Under the pieces are notes generated by a model. That model was not told the origin of the DNA, did not search any database, and saw nothing but the letters and a program-made list of their open reading frames with translations. Source: Pseudorasbora parva (Eukaryota; Chordata; Actinopteri; Cypriniformes; Gobionidae). Taken from it: 64,000 nt of DNA. Position 1 is the first letter of the stretch. Each line of letters begins with the position of its first letter. Position numbers and translations under genes: made by a program. Positions 41,501 to 48,429 of the stretch are shown in pieces. Where the stretch lies: the NCBI RefSeq assembly GCF_024679245.1, contig NC_090173.1, positions 10,365,428 to 10,429,427 of the forward strand, in the 5' to 3' direction.

Positions 41501-41810
41501 TTACAGGAATACAACTAACCTGTCTACAAGCATCTGCACATCAGTGGTGGCGAGCAGTCGCTCTTTTTATCCTAATGCCTCAGATGATACAGTACTCTGG
41601 CGAGAATACAGAAAGGCAGGAGGAGTTTATGCCGACTGGAGCATCACCTCTGACCTCTCTGAGCTGCCCTACTGGAAGTGGTTTGTGTGCAGATTCCAGA
41701 AAAATCTAGGAAAATACTACGAGAAAACATTTAAGGGGAGTGGTGAGATTCCAGATGAATGGAAAAAATACTTAAAAAAGGATGCTCTTGAGAGTTTAGA
41801 TATTTTTTAA
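23455..41810 (+). CDS. gvin1-like: VLIG/GVIN-type very large interferon-induced GTPase with Ala-rich ISG12-like repeat domain (5 coding exons)
   Basis: Five coding exons join at 23455-23536, 23667-24988, 30840-30936, 36191-36261 and 37074-41810. All borders are GT/AG and the intron phases 1, 0, 1, 0 keep one frame of about 2,102 codons. VLIGs are large cytosolic/nuclear dynamin-like GTPases induced by interferon; their precise role is unresolved. Predicted layout: acidic N-terminus (1-32), hydrophobic segment (about 48-67), nine tandem repeats (about 103-375), a second hydrophobic/basic stretch (to 468), an acidic Ser/Asp linker (469-524) and the VLIG body (525-2102). The first coding exon is preceded by TTTTTTTATGTAG, so a 5' UTR exon probably lies upstream. 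The GTPase assignment is firm. The exon chain is inferred from splice sites and phase, not transcripts, and extra or alternative exons in the large introns cannot be excluded. Confidence 0.8.
23667..24988 (+). CDS. VLIG gene coding exon 2: Ala/Gly-rich tandem-repeat domain
   Basis: The acceptor CTGTTGCAG precedes 23667 and the donor ATG/GTAAGA follows 24988. The exon encodes a short Gly/Ala start, then SQQSPLPAKTWKQ, then a hydrophobic helix (STVIIALIAAVVAEVV). After an Ala run come nine copies of a 24-34-residue unit with core TLRSLREAGVSEV followed by Ala/Gly-rich AARAAAAVGGA. The last region reads AAILQSLVGAHSQIG and AVVGAIAGAATVAIA. The core and the last unit resemble the LQS-GAAGLS plus small-residue helix of the Ifi6/27 (ISG12) family, which are hydrophobic interferon-induced membrane proteins. 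I infer repeated amplification of that segment. Alanine is coded almost only by GCA, so the DNA is also an (AGC)-like minisatellite. Confidence 0.7.
25270..25690 (-). pseudogene. L1/Tx1-type LINE fragment (endonuclease-RT linker to RT start)
   Basis: On the minus strand, KPDEIAESFEDFYKSLNKK (25655-25452) is the linker motif between endonuclease and RT. Downstream, in shifted frames, follow K-LGPD and SWRDATIVLIHKEGKDP, the RT entry motif (V-IHKEGKDP). The RT core is absent and stops occur. It is an old truncated copy in intron 2 of the VLIG gene. Confidence 0.6.
25800..26117 (-). pseudogene. DIRS-like ORF1/Gag fragment
   Basis: The 110-codon minus-strand frame contains DRCITCLDKQHAERAF followed by C-SMSMLVLRS. 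This Cys-HAE-AF layout recurs in ORF1 of fish DIRS-type (tyrosine-recombinase) retroelements. A similar fragment lies on the + strand near 35.1 kb. No recombinase or RT is visible. Confidence 0.4.
26500..26700. repeat. Common cyprinid short interspersed element
   Basis: ATTCTTCAAAATTCAACAGA...GAAACTCATACAGGTTTGG and TTCATTTTTGGGTGAGCTAT match a short repeat seen very often in zebrafish and carp sequence, usually ending in TATCCCTTTAA. The first part holds an inverted pair, TGACTACCATA / TATGGTAGTCA. The class was not assigned. Confidence 0.6.
26860..27067 (+). mobile_element. Solo LTR, Gmr1-like gypsy family
   Basis: The 208-bp sequence starts TGTGGCGGAGGGGGCGTGG and ends GTTACA. The start is identical to the LTR of the gypsy element at 46.6-48.7 kb read on its minus strand. 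A GAATAAACACGAG polyadenylation signal lies near 27000. The flanks ATGAC and TTGAC form a 5-bp TSD with one mismatch. No internal region remains, so it arose by LTR-LTR recombination. Confidence 0.8.
27068..28815. other. Intron 2 sequence without recognised features
   Basis: Short frames only. There is a CA-rich run at 28555-28580 and a decayed repeat-like block at 27450-27580. No exon with matching phase was identified. Confidence 0.5.
28820..29325 (-). mobile_element. SINE with 5S rRNA-like head (SINE3 type)
   Basis: Read on the minus strand, the element starts near 29325 with GAGCCTGGTCAGTATCTGG then ATGGGAGACCTCCTG, which matches the internal control part of 5S rRNA, the head of SINE3-type fish SINEs. 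The body includes CAGCAGGGGGCGCTCACCC, and the 3' tail is AAAGCGCTTTGAGGACCC followed by a TTATTATTATA stretch. It lies antisense in intron 2 of the VLIG gene. Confidence 0.65.
29340..30839. other. Intron 2, AT-rich, no gene recognised
   Basis: Contains TTAATTAAT-rich repeat-like sequence. The end ATATTGTAAAGTGTCACC (about 30038-30055) resembles the GTAAAGTGTTACC termini of fish DNA elements, but the partner end is not clear. Confidence 0.45.
30840..30936 (+). CDS. VLIG gene coding exon 3: acidic linker
   Basis: Acceptor TTTCTGCAG at 30839 and donor CAG/GTAAAA after 30936. The 97 nt enter in phase 0 and leave in phase 1. The product TGERPQSEEHLQTDKPSK... is hydrophilic, with an SDDD cluster. 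It joins in frame to both neighbours. Confidence 0.65.
31512..31821. mobile_element. 310-bp MITE with GGCCC-GTCCCAAATGG ends, TTT target duplication (copy 1)
   Basis: The ends GGCCCCGTCCCAAATGGCA and (reverse complement) GGCCCTGTCCCAAATTGG are inverted repeats. TTT flanks both sides (31509-31511 and 31822-31824). It is closely related to the copy at 32684-32987 and in the same orientation. Confidence 0.8.
31922..32652. mobile_element. Non-autonomous hAT element, 731 bp
   Basis: The ends CATCGGCGTCGGAAAC and (reverse complement) CATGGGCGTCGGAACC carry inner GTGGGTGGG motifs. The flanks ACAAGAAG (31914-31921) and ACCAGAAG (32653-32660) form an 8-bp TSD with one mismatch. It includes a GGGGTCTGGGGGTTTCTCCC block typical of this family. 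Confidence 0.75.
32325..32400 (+). repeat. tRNA-like (Pol III A/B box) relic within hAT
   Basis: CATGGCACTAAGTTGACG resembles an A box, and GGTTCGAATCT (32368-32378) is a near-perfect B box at suitable spacing. The stems do not form a full cloverleaf by eye, and poly-A/AT follows near 32450. It may be the head of a tRNA-derived SINE inserted in the hAT, not a working tRNA. Confidence 0.3.
32684..32987. mobile_element. 304-bp MITE, AAA target duplication (copy 2)
   Basis: Same family as 31512-31821. The ends are GGCCCTGTCCCAAATGGCA and GGCCCCGTCCTAAATGGCA (reverse complement), with AAA on both flanks (32681-32683 and 32988-32990). The internal sequence is collinear with copy 1. Confidence 0.8.
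33017..34971. mobile_element. hAT element, 1,955 bp, perfect 8-bp TSD
   Basis: The ends CAGTGGTGTAGTCTA and (reverse complement) TAGTGGTGTAGTCTA are flanked by identical GTGAAGTC (33009-33016 and 34972-34979). Near 33330-33450 a fragment reads FRKPAPKATAASPDTS, like the low-complexity N-terminus of KIAA1586/ZMYM-type hAT transposases. The catalytic domain is missing. The interior holds another repeat (TTTCGCGATGTTGCGATCGC near 33560). Confidence 0.85.
35040..35300 (+). pseudogene. DIRS-like ORF1/Gag fragment
   Basis: The + frame gives CVNCLGAQHARSALEGAGCE then HCE and VLCSCLAVF, a Cys-rich block followed by ASAEAVQWLRSWGSQ. This organisation recurs in ORF1 of fish DIRS-type elements. It is cut off on both sides: a Tc1-like piece begins within 100 bp downstream. 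Confidence 0.45.
35391..35640 (-). pseudogene. Tc1-like element 5' fragment
   Basis: On the minus strand: DLTVSWIVVSHRLDRPGHAN, LKGFKCPDSSDLAPT and then MGSSKQLSRKSLS. This is the untranslated leader and first codons typical of one fish Tc1 lineage. The transposase body is missing. GGGTGCCCAAACTTTTGCAG at 35640 is the type of end sequence seen in that lineage. Confidence 0.45.
36191..36261 (+). CDS. VLIG gene coding exon 4: short linker
   Basis: Acceptor TCTCTTTCAG at 36190 and donor AAG/GTGAGC after 36261. The 71 nt complete the split codon from exon 3 and end in phase 0. The peptide is DSPENTEMAGKQWTKDVESN and onward to DYTK. It is hydrophilic and probably only a spacer. Confidence 0.65.
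36262..37073. other. Intron 4 of the VLIG gene
   Basis: AT-rich, with no transposon ends or extra exon recognised. Confidence 0.6.
37074..41810 (+). CDS. VLIG gene coding exon 5: very large GTPase body
   Basis: A single 4,737-nt open exon (1,578 codons) follows acceptor GTTAAACAG and ends at TAA 41810, the giant-exon layout usual for VLIG/URGCP genes. Near the start is a family block LPLLVPDPFTREIEFHLW, followed by SFFRFGSVSSSKSQLMN, a degenerate P-loop-like GxxxSSKS. The working G domain has GLQSSGKST (38961-38987), DTEG (39120-39131) and VHQNVSD (from 39330) in the G4 place. Long charged helices with coiled-coil character follow. The C-terminus has CQCCWVQCPFCGAIC...H...HS...HR, a conserved Cys/His cluster in this family. 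No frameshift or stop is seen, so it looks intact. The total is somewhat short of the roughly 2,400 residues of mammalian VLIG1, partly replaced by the new N-terminus. Confidence 0.93.
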   Translation, partial: REKDIGQNLQQQKTEKENIEHLFQRLIHRKDKLRAGEILQITEHSLQSHESCAEEELGLSFIQKLLMMNYRARYIHVNINELDRTKQGDSDLSEDSSDIFEVKSFSNEAASQSDRIHPMDVQMAVFHCADGFLKQLMVTKLSQCQYALPLLVPDPFTREIEFHLWTFRQINKSWKKNSNEKIISQTQSIYKAQTPMVSFFRFGSVSSSKSQLMNNLINEKHNTFFHRNCPGSSRTRVLMDGVVEIAWFCPSGKNTDKFTDCVAFCNLHGDAGDHEKQLQILTEMASVNVILLPRLDRNDRSSAIIQNLYTNGKPLICLVTEDESTVMQMNKAKFKIGLKDRNQSDVSDELRRAINDCLQESSSSFRLEDVSKHTGIRVDEEDDDDCRRGREAAQQMMSLLEKKHLTEIKESFLPRQGKLWHQWCEKNKELHRPQGDDTDEKNISGKRTDMNKIREQQHESDICEFIKLFIKEMNSNDEHEKKFFLKYLGILLDEYISTDLSDLLQKYNEKWSTVVKLKDIIAKLEEFKTEQAELERISEDLQAASFGLEHIMREIGQIYESCSSVKKNKKDLQFDFSLPSLAAEMMISGFPLELMDGDAAHVPLIWISAVLDQLIQKLGHKRVFVLSVLGLQSSGKSTMLNAMFGLQFAVSSGRCTRGAFMQLVKVSDEMKTQMNFDYILVVDTEGLRALELAGRSTRHHDNELATFVVGLGNLTLINIFGENPSEMQDILQIVVQAFMRMKKTRLNPSCVFVHQNVSDITAGEKNMEGRRRLQKTLDEMTKLAAKEEDSDAECFSDIIRFDVQNDVKYFAQLWEGSPPMAPPNPNYCENVQELKKLIMTHASKSHIMILKDIKDRIKDLWEALLKERFIFSFRNSLEISAYRKLETEYSKWTWSLRSAMRETENKLHNQIENEKIHEVETTNLQRELKKTSEEVEKSMSELFEKDKDKDILIQWKTSFTIKINYVQENIVRETKRKLNVFLQQRDMKKKIDAQRTNHENTLFEKSKELALKLKDKANDEETLKKAFDLFWEQSVKKIISDTSPIRDSDIMRDVREILSEIYGSVSVDPWKESRDILTVQNYSDYIKVKKSSGFTGALTNVYRETQKKLGNILSKEDEAQIRALVTDIAQHTDTLIMSFNISKMGYNISCIQQLIDYIKKRVMQHEEVSLKYVFKTEFFMDLVLFICKRANKTINDQQIMFREANDPVIYVEKKREEYYSIFKKYLNGATSAAIFGEIICQKLKEPIEESVYKKTASELADEMRSNCESLKGNRSNIEKHILKTLAEQLDFDKYMNYIHNPRDYFKSFIRDEVSRYINDKFSDTVSPKMKENIKLLQQKIMKTAHESTEHVKENSGDAGLWLKSFTQRLSDELIFSEKDLSGVKRDDVDDFNLLEDVIRQELPAIMSDISSRFNTETFDQKLDLKFRPDELLIDHFCQCCWVQCPFCGAICTNTIENHEEDHSVPFHRVTGVSGMYYRNTTNLSTSICTSVVASSRSFYPNASDDTVLWREYRKAGGVYADWSITSDLSELPYWKWFVCRFQKNLGKYYEKTFKGSGEIPDEWKKYLKKDALESLDIF

Positions 41811-43005
41811 TACATGTAAAATTAAGTTTTATGAAGTTTTTATGTGATTGGCCTGACCAGAGATTGGTTTTTACAGCTTAGAAGGTATTGAGAGTTGCTA
41901 GACGACATTCGCGGCAGATTAGATTTGCTGCCGCTAGGGTGCGTCTAGATTTCTAGGCTAACAGTTTATATTTTACAGCATTTACTGGTTTTTAGATTCA
42001 ATTTAATAGATATATGTACAAGAAAACATTTTTATTGGTTTTGGAGAAAAGATCTGTTTCTCCAGTCGCTCACTTCACACAATACAAATTATTAAAAGAA
42101 AGAGTATAGACATTCTAAAAAATGGAGCATGACAAAACAAAGAATAATCTAGTATTACTATAGAACAAATTACTCGAAAATGTTGTAATTTTTTACTTAG
42201 CTTTTTTATTTACTTTATGTAAATCTGTTTGTATACTTAAAAAAACAACATTAATGGTTTGTGGTGTAATGGTGTGAGCAGTCTGAGCTGTAGTAGATTT
42301 CACTTTTACATGATTAAAACACAAATGCCAATAGTGGACAAGTAAAATGAATAACAATTGATATTATACTGTACATGATTAACAATAAATAACATGAAAC
42401 TGAAACATGTAATATTTAAGCATAGACATGAAACAATGTTAATAAATAAACAATTCGTACCTCACCTAAACCTGTTTGACTCACTTTCTTCTGTAGAACA
42501 TTTGAAACATGTTTTTGTCACTCTCATAACATTATTTAGGCAATTGTACTCCAAGTGTAATTCTGATGAAGTTAAGATGGATTTTGTTATACTGATTTAA
42601 TGTGATTTGTATAACAGCCCCAAAGCGTATAACGCTCATTTGTGTACGCAATTAAAAGATATTCAGCAGTATCAATTCAGCTATAAAGCAGCTCTACAGA
42701 ATACATAAAACCATCATCCAGTTAAAGTTTTGATGTCATCCGGTAGCCTCAGTCCATTAAAATCAATAACTGAATATTAAACATTTTAAAACTCAACTAA
42801 AATGCCACTGATTTATATCATCACTGGATCTCTCATGACGATCAAAACTGCCATCAATTGGGGAAGCCACCGGAAGAATTTGAGCGGCCATCTTTATTCC
42901 CTACGGACAGAGGGCATCATTGATTTAAAACCAAAACATTGAGCTAAAAATCACCCAATTAGCAGCATCTCAATCTCACAGGATTAGTTTTACGATATAT
43001 GCATG
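41811..43005. other. 3' flank/UTR of the VLIG gene
   Basis: Several AATAAA-like signals occur (for example near 42383), so the 3' UTR probably ends within about 0.6 kb. A short palindromic repeat at about 41893-41965 (CGGCAGATTAGATTTGCTGCCG inside TCTAGACG-type ends) is a common cyprinid MITE piece. No further gene. Confidence 0.5.
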
Positions 43006-43658
43006 CAGAGCTTGACATTAACACAGCCGCCAACCTGCCAAATGCGGGTAGATTTCAGCTGTGGCGGGTAAGGCAGCCACTCCCACTGGCCACTTTGGCG
43101 GGTTGAATATAATTTCAGCCTACAGCCAAATGAAATGCGAAGACCGTCGTATCACAAAATTAAAATTGTCTTACAATTCTTTATCGATCAACTTGCAGTA
43201 AGTGAAGGTGGGATAGGCGGAATCGCGCTGAATGACAACAAAAGCATGCAGAAGCTCTGTCACACGCACAATCAGTTCTCCTTGTCAGTGTTGGGCAGTA
43301 GCATCGCTAAATTTCTGAAGATCAAGCTCAAATTGGAAACCAACTGCCAAGTCGCGGATATACTTCACTTTCTACGTTCCTTTCTGCCTCGCACAGACGC
43401 GCACAGATGCGCGCAAGCCTTTCAAAGGACTCCTTTGGCAATGAGCGCGGAAAGACGGGTTCGTCGCGTGCAGTGGATACGCGCACTATCTAATAGTTGA
43501 CGTTTGTTTCCGAGCGCTCAGTTCGCTGTTGCACGCGCGTCATCCACGCTGTGACAAAAGAGAAATCGTCTTCAAGTATTAAAATAATCTATTGTGTCTC
43601 TTGAATAAACACCTCTTATTAAAAGCATCGGGGTCCAGCCTGGCCACCTCTTGATGTA

Positions 43659-45290
43659 CAGTCTTGTTCAAAATAATAGCAGTACAATGTGACTAACCAG
43701 AATAATCAAGGTTTTTAGTATATTTTTTATTGCTACGTGGCAAACAAGTTACCAGTAGGTTCAGTAGATTGTCAGAAAACAAACAAGACCCAGCATTCAT
43801 GATATGCACGCTCTTAAGGCTGTGCAATTGGGCAATTAGTTGAAAGGGGTGTGTTCAAAAAAATAGCAGTGTCTACCTTTGACTGTACAAACTCAAAACT
43901 ATTTTGTACAAACATTTTTTTTTTCTCTGGGATTTAGCAATCCTGTGAATCACTAAACTAATATTTAGTTGTATGACCACAGTTTTTTAAAACTGCTTGA
44001 CATCTGTGTGGCATGGAGTCAACCAACTTGTGGCACCTCTCAGCTGTTATTCCACTCCATGATTCTTTAACAACATTCCACAATTCATTCACATTTCTTG
44101 GTTTTGCTTCAGAAACAGCATTTTTGATATCACCCCACAAGTTCTCAATTGGATTAAGGTCTGGAGATTGGGCTGGCCACTCCATAACATTAATTTTGTT
44201 GGTTTGGAACCATGACTTTGCCCGTTTACTAGTGTGTTTTGGGTCATTGTCTTGTTGAAACAACCGTTTCAAGGGCATATCCTCTTGAGCATAGGGCAAC
44301 ATGACCTCTTCAAGTATTTTAACATATGCAAACTGATCCATGATCCCTGGTATGCGATAAATAGGCCCAACACCATAGTAGGAGAAACATGCCCATATCA
44401 TGATGCTTGCACCTCCATGCTTCACTGTCTTCACTGTGTACTGTGGCTTGAATTCAGAGTTTGGGGGTCGTCTCAAAAACTGCCTGTGGCCCTTGGACCC
44501 AAAAAGAACAATTTTACTCTCATCAGTCCACAAAATGTTCCTCCATTTCTCTTTAGGCCAGTTGATGTGTTCTTTGGCAAATTGTAACCTCTTCTGCACA
44601 TGCCTTTTTTTTAACAGAGGGACTTTGCGGGGGATTCTTGAAAATAGATTAGCTTCACACAGACGTCTTCTAACTGTCACAGTACTTACAGGTAACTCCA
44701 GACTGTCTTTGATCATCCTGGAGGTGATCATTGGCTGAGCCTTTGCCATTCTGGTTATTCTTCTATCCATTTTGATGGTTGTCTTCCGTTTTCTTCCACG
44801 TCTCTCTGGTTTTGCTCTCCATTTTAAGGCATTGGAGATCATTTTAGCTGAACAGCCTATCATTTTTTGCACCTCTTTATAGGTTTTCCCCTCTCTAATC
44901 AACTTTTTAATCAAAGTACGCTGTTCTTCTAAACAATGTCTTGAACGACCCATTTTCCTCAGCTTTCAAATGCATGTTCAACAAGTGTTGGCTTCATCCT
45001 TAAATAGGGGCCACCTGATTCACACCTGTTTCTTCACAAAATTGATGACCTCAGTGATTGAATGCCACACTGCTATTTTTTTGAACACACCCCTTTCAAC
45101 TAATTCAACTAATTGCCCAATTGCACAGCCTTAAGAGCATGCATATCATGAATGCTGGGTCTCATTTGTTTTCTGAGAATCTACTGAACCTACTGGTAAC
45201 TTGTTTGCCACGTAGCAATAAAAAAATATGCGAAAAACCTTGATTATTCTGGTTAGTCACATTGTACTGCTATTATTTTGAACAAGACTG
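43659..45290 (-). mobile_element. Tc1/mariner element copy A, apparently intact
   Basis: 1,632 bp with ends CAGTCTTGTTCAAAATAATA at both sides and TA target duplication (43657-43658, 45291-45292). Each terminus has an outer TGTTCAAAATAATAGCAGTA and an inner TGTTCAAAAAAATAGCAGTG, an IR/DR arrangement as in Sleeping Beauty-type elements, where each repeat is a transposase-binding site. It carries an uninterrupted transposase and sits inside the hAT at 43006-46084. Confidence 0.95.
43958..44953 (-). CDS. Tc1/mariner DD34E transposase, intact (copy A)
   Basis: 331 residues, ATG to stop, the usual length for a Tc1 transposase, which cuts and pastes the element at TA sites. The N-terminal part is a paired-like double helix-turn-helix ([28 protein letters not shown]) with a basic [10 protein letters not shown] nuclear-localisation/AT-hook-like patch between. 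Catalytic residues: first Asp in ILWTDESKI, second Asp in FQQDNDPKH, and Glu in [10 protein letters not shown] with 34 residues between the last two. No stop or frameshift is seen. Whether it is active is not known from sequence, but it is an autonomous candidate. A near-identical copy at 49.6 kb is frameshifted. Confidence 0.95.
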   Translation of the reverse strand: MGRSRHCLEEQRTLIKKLIREGKTYKEVQKMIGCSAKMISNALKWRAKPERRGRKRKTTIKMDRRITRMAKAQPMITSRMIKDSLELPVSTVTVRRRLCEANLFSRIPRKVPLLKKRHVQKRLQFAKEHINWPKEKWRNILWTDESKIVLFGSKGHRQFLRRPPNSEFKPQYTVKTVKHGGASIMIWACFSYYGVGPIYRIPGIMDQFAYVKILEEVMLPYAQEDMPLKRLFQQDNDPKHTSKRAKSWFQTNKINVMEWPAQSPDLNPIENLWGDIKNAVSEAKPRNVNELWNVVKESWSGITAERCHKLVDSMPHRCQAVLKNCGHTTKY

Positions 45291-45316
45291 TAAATGAATT
45301 AAACTTTTCCATGGAG

Positions 45317-45318
<2 letters not shown>

Positions 45319-45350
<32 letters not shown>
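45319..45350. repeat. (CA)n microsatellite
   Basis: Run of CA repeats just outside the Tc1 right end, within the hAT. Confidence 0.9.
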
Positions 45351-45356
<6 letters not shown>

Positions 45357-46092
45357 AATATAGCCACGTTTTGTTTTTTTCCATGTTGGTACTATTTGGA
45401 GCAGGTCTTAATTATTTTGCTACTGTAGCTTACTTTGAGCTGAGCTGAGTTGAGTTGTAATTAACTTAGTTTCCTGCAAAAGTGCCCAAGTCTAAATTGA
45501 GCATAAATGCAAACACATATACACATACAGATGAGCACACACACACACTCGACACCTGGTTTTGTTAATATTATGGATCACATGTTTGTGTTGCCAAATC
45601 GATTTCGACAATTTTTGAATAGCCTAACGGAAAAAGTATGCATGTCTATCTGCTTTTTTGTCTGTCGAATTTCATTGATCACAGAGATAGCGTTGATTGG
45701 AATGAAGTTGGTTCAATGTAAAATTAAATTAAAAAAAACTAGCTTAGATGTAGTTAACTTCTTTTGCCAAGTTGCTGTAGCTTAGCTTGCTACATTTCCT
45801 ATAGGGGGGTAGTATAGCTTCAGTGCAGTGAAGCTTAATTTAATGTAGAGTAGGCTACGTTATTTCACTCTACATGTGAACGTTTGAAAGGGTTTTAAAT
45901 CTTCAAAATCAAGTAAAATGACTCAAAATCAAGTAATTTGGGCATGCCAAAGTCAACTTTAATCATATAAGATGTAATTTCCAAACTGCAAAATTGTGGC
46001 CAGTGAAAACGCTGAGTGGCTAGTAACTTTGGAAAACCACTAGCCACGGTGGCTGGTGAGCAAAAAAGTTAATGTCAAGCCCTGTATGTATG

Positions 46093-46632
46093 TATATTAA
46101 TAGTTACTTATAGATCAGTGTTAATGCAGCTCTACAGAAGACATCATCCAGTTTAATTAAGTGGTATATTGCAGGTTAATTTTTTTTCAAAATGAATATA
46201 TAACCTTGTATGAAACTATGACCATATGAAAAGGTAATGCAGGATTTAAACTGGTTTAAAAAAAACATAAGAGCACAAATTTAGTAGATAAGGTGGCCGT
46301 TTTTTCAACATCGCGTCACATTACGTCACGAGAGGGAGTCGTGTGCGGGGCTCTGCGTTGGCTCAGTGCAGAATTGGTTGGTATTCAGTAGGAGTCTGTG
46401 TATTTTCGGTAGTTTCAATTTAAATTTATCATTGTCATTGTAAATTATTGTGTCCAGCCTGTCAGGACATTGAGTCCACAGGTTTCCTAACATTTTTTTG
46501 GAAAAACCTGCATGTGCATGTTTTGTGCAGGTGAAGAGACAGGACATCACTTCTGCATCTGTTTTGAAACACACGGTGGTGTGTGTGGTGTTTCATTTAG
46601 ACCGGAGGATTATAATCCCCGCGATACGATGT
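46093..46632. other. Intergenic, no gene recognised
   Basis: Only short frames. The GCAGCTCTACAGAAGACATC stretch near 46130 resembles sequence at 42690, suggesting a pre-existing repeat on both sides of the hAT. Confidence 0.5.
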
Positions 46633-47010
46633 TGTAACAAGGTTCGTGTGTGTGTTGGAAGGAAGAAGATGGGGTCGGCGAGACTGGGACTGCACACTTT
46701 TATTTATCACACTTCTCTTTAACATAAACAATGCACAAGGGCGCTTCTCTTTCATATACTCAAAACTCGGTAGGCAACGTTTCTCAGCTCGTCAGCTTCA
46801 GCTCATTCAAATGCTCAGTATCCCGTGTCAACGTTAGCAGCAGCAGTCCCAGTCCTGGTCTCTATCAATCTCCTCTGTCTCTGTTGCCGTTTAAAAGCTG
46901 TCTCTCCACACCAATTACTGCAATCAGACACAGGTGTTAGTCATTTGCACTTTACCTACTTTCTCCATCTCTTGGTACAGGCCTCGCGGAACCACGCCCC
47001 CTCCGCCACA
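46633..47010 (-). repeat. 3' LTR of the Gmr1-like gypsy
   Basis: 378 bp, in minus orientation starting TGTGGCGGAGG and ending CTTGTTACA. It includes a polyadenylation signal TAAATAAAAGTG and resembles the solo LTR at 26860-27067 at both ends. Confidence 0.75.
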
Positions 47011-47030
47011 TACCCCCACCGCCCGACTCA
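47011..47030 (-). promoter_or_regulatory. Polypurine tract of the gypsy element
   Basis: On the minus strand GGTGGGGGTA lies directly before the LTR start, the place and composition expected for the plus-strand primer. Confidence 0.6.
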
Positions 47031-47039
47031 GGCTAGGGG

Positions 47040-47563
47040 ATCTGCCAATATCCCTTTGTTAAGTCCAGTGTCGAATAAAAGCGAGCGGTCCCTAGACGAT
47101 CAAGCAGCTCGTCAATCCTTGGCATTGGGTACGCATCAAATTTCGACACCGCGTTCACCTTTCGATAGTCCACACAGAATCAGACCGAGCCATCAGGTTT
47201 TGGAACCAAAACTATGGGGCTAGCCCAATCACTGTTAAACTCCTCTATTACCCCCATATCCATCATTGCCTCTAATTCCGCCTGAACTACTTTTTTCTTG
47301 TGTTCCGGCAAACGGTACGGCCAGCTGCAAATAACCACGCCCGGCTCGGTTTTAACGTGGTGCTGAATGAGGTCGATACGACCCGGTAGGGGCAAGAAGA
47401 CGTACGAAAAATCTGCTTGTAAAACTCTCAGGTCGGTGAGCTGCGAGGTTGAGAGGTGATCCACCCCTGGGGCCAGAGCGAGAGATCGAGGCTTTTGAAC
47501 CGCTTCTGGCCTGAGATCCCCCTCTCCACCATCGCCAGCATCACCGACTCCGCCTCTGACCAT
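47040..47563 (-). pseudogene. Gypsy reverse transcriptase N-terminal half
   Basis: The open part (47563-47180) includes FLPLPGRIDLIQHHVKTEPG, RLPEHKKKVVQAELEAMMDM and WASPIVLVPKPDGS, the start of the gypsy RT domain. The reading continues in a broken frame with FCVDYRKVNA and FDAYPMPRIDELLDRLG. The sequence stops before the YMDD-type catalytic box, so it is inactive. Confidence 0.8.
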
Positions 47564-47589
47564 TTTTTTTAAGAGGTTTAGGTGGTAGA

Positions 47590-48110
47590 TTTGTCAGGCT
47601 CCGTCCCTATCTGATCGTACCACCTCATAGTTGAGTTCACTTTGCGAGTAATTTCGAGCTGGAAGTGGGGAGTAATACCAGCACTTTATCTCCCAGTGCA
47701 AATTGACGCTGTCTAGCCTCTCTGTTGTACAGCTGTCTCTGTCTGTCCTGGGCCTGTAACAAATTCTCCATTGATAGCCGCCCCAACGTGTGGAGTTTTG
47801 TTCTCAGGTCCAGGACATACGGAATTTCATTCTTGCCCGTGGAAGGTCCGTCCGCCTAAGCCTCTCTAAGGACATCCAGCACCCCCCGAGGCTGGTGGCC
47901 ATAGAGAAGCTCGGAGGGGGAAAACCCCCGTGGAGGCTTGCGGGGCCAAAAGAATCGGGCCATGAGACGGTTTAGTGTCGCTGCTTGCCCTAAATGCCCG
48001 GCCATCGGATTGTAATGAGCCCCCTGTAAAAGCATTTCCCGACGGCTTTTCGGAACTAACAACTGGGTTGTAGTTCGCTTTGTCTGGGTGTCTTGGGTCA
48101 CCCGATACAA
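47590..48110 (-). pseudogene. Gypsy integrase, core deleted
   Basis: Minus strand: MLLQGAHYNPMAGHLGQAAT followed by LNRLMARFFWP is the H-H half of the HHCC zinc finger. It is joined directly to FSPSELLYGHQPRGVLDVLR from the end of the catalytic core, so the DDE region is missing. Further on, with stops, GDKVLVLLPTSSSKLLAK and IYHLNLLKK form the C-terminal DNA-binding part. It runs straight into the RT region. Confidence 0.75.
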
Positions 48111-48429
48111 CCTGTCTTTTAATAGAGTAAAATAGGGAAAAGTAAGCGGGTGATCAGGGCAAAGGAGACGGCCGTCGATGGCACAGACCTGATTAAATGC
48201 ATTTTTTTAGCGTTTCATCCTGGGACTGTTCCAAAGGGAAAGTCATCACGTTCCGAAAACACTGGCGTTTTCGGAGCGCTCTGTTCCCCCGGATCAGTGC
48301 CCAGTGGTCTCAGCTCAACCTCCCCCGCCTGAGCGACCGCCACCTTCCCACTCTCGTTTTCCCCAAGAGGCATCCACACATAAACGCTTGTTCGAACAAC
48401 TTGATAAATGCCTCAGGGTCGTCATCGAA

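Larger units (their letters stand above)
43006..46084. mobile_element. hAT element interrupted by a Tc1 insertion
   Basis: The ends CAGAGCTTGACATTAAC and (reverse complement) CAGGGCTTGACATTAAC are flanked by TATGCATG (42998-43005) and TATGTATG (46085-46092), an 8-bp TSD with one mismatch. Subterminal TGGCGGGT/GCCACT motifs are present at both sides. Without the nested Tc1 the element is about 1.45 kb and codes nothing I recognise, although an unassigned 121-codon frame lies at 43135-43500. Confidence 0.85.

Noticed and set aside
43135..43500. 121-codon frame inside the hAT
   Set aside because: No transposase or other motif and no ATG-proximal conservation to judge. It lies within a short non-autonomous element, so chance is the simplest explanation.
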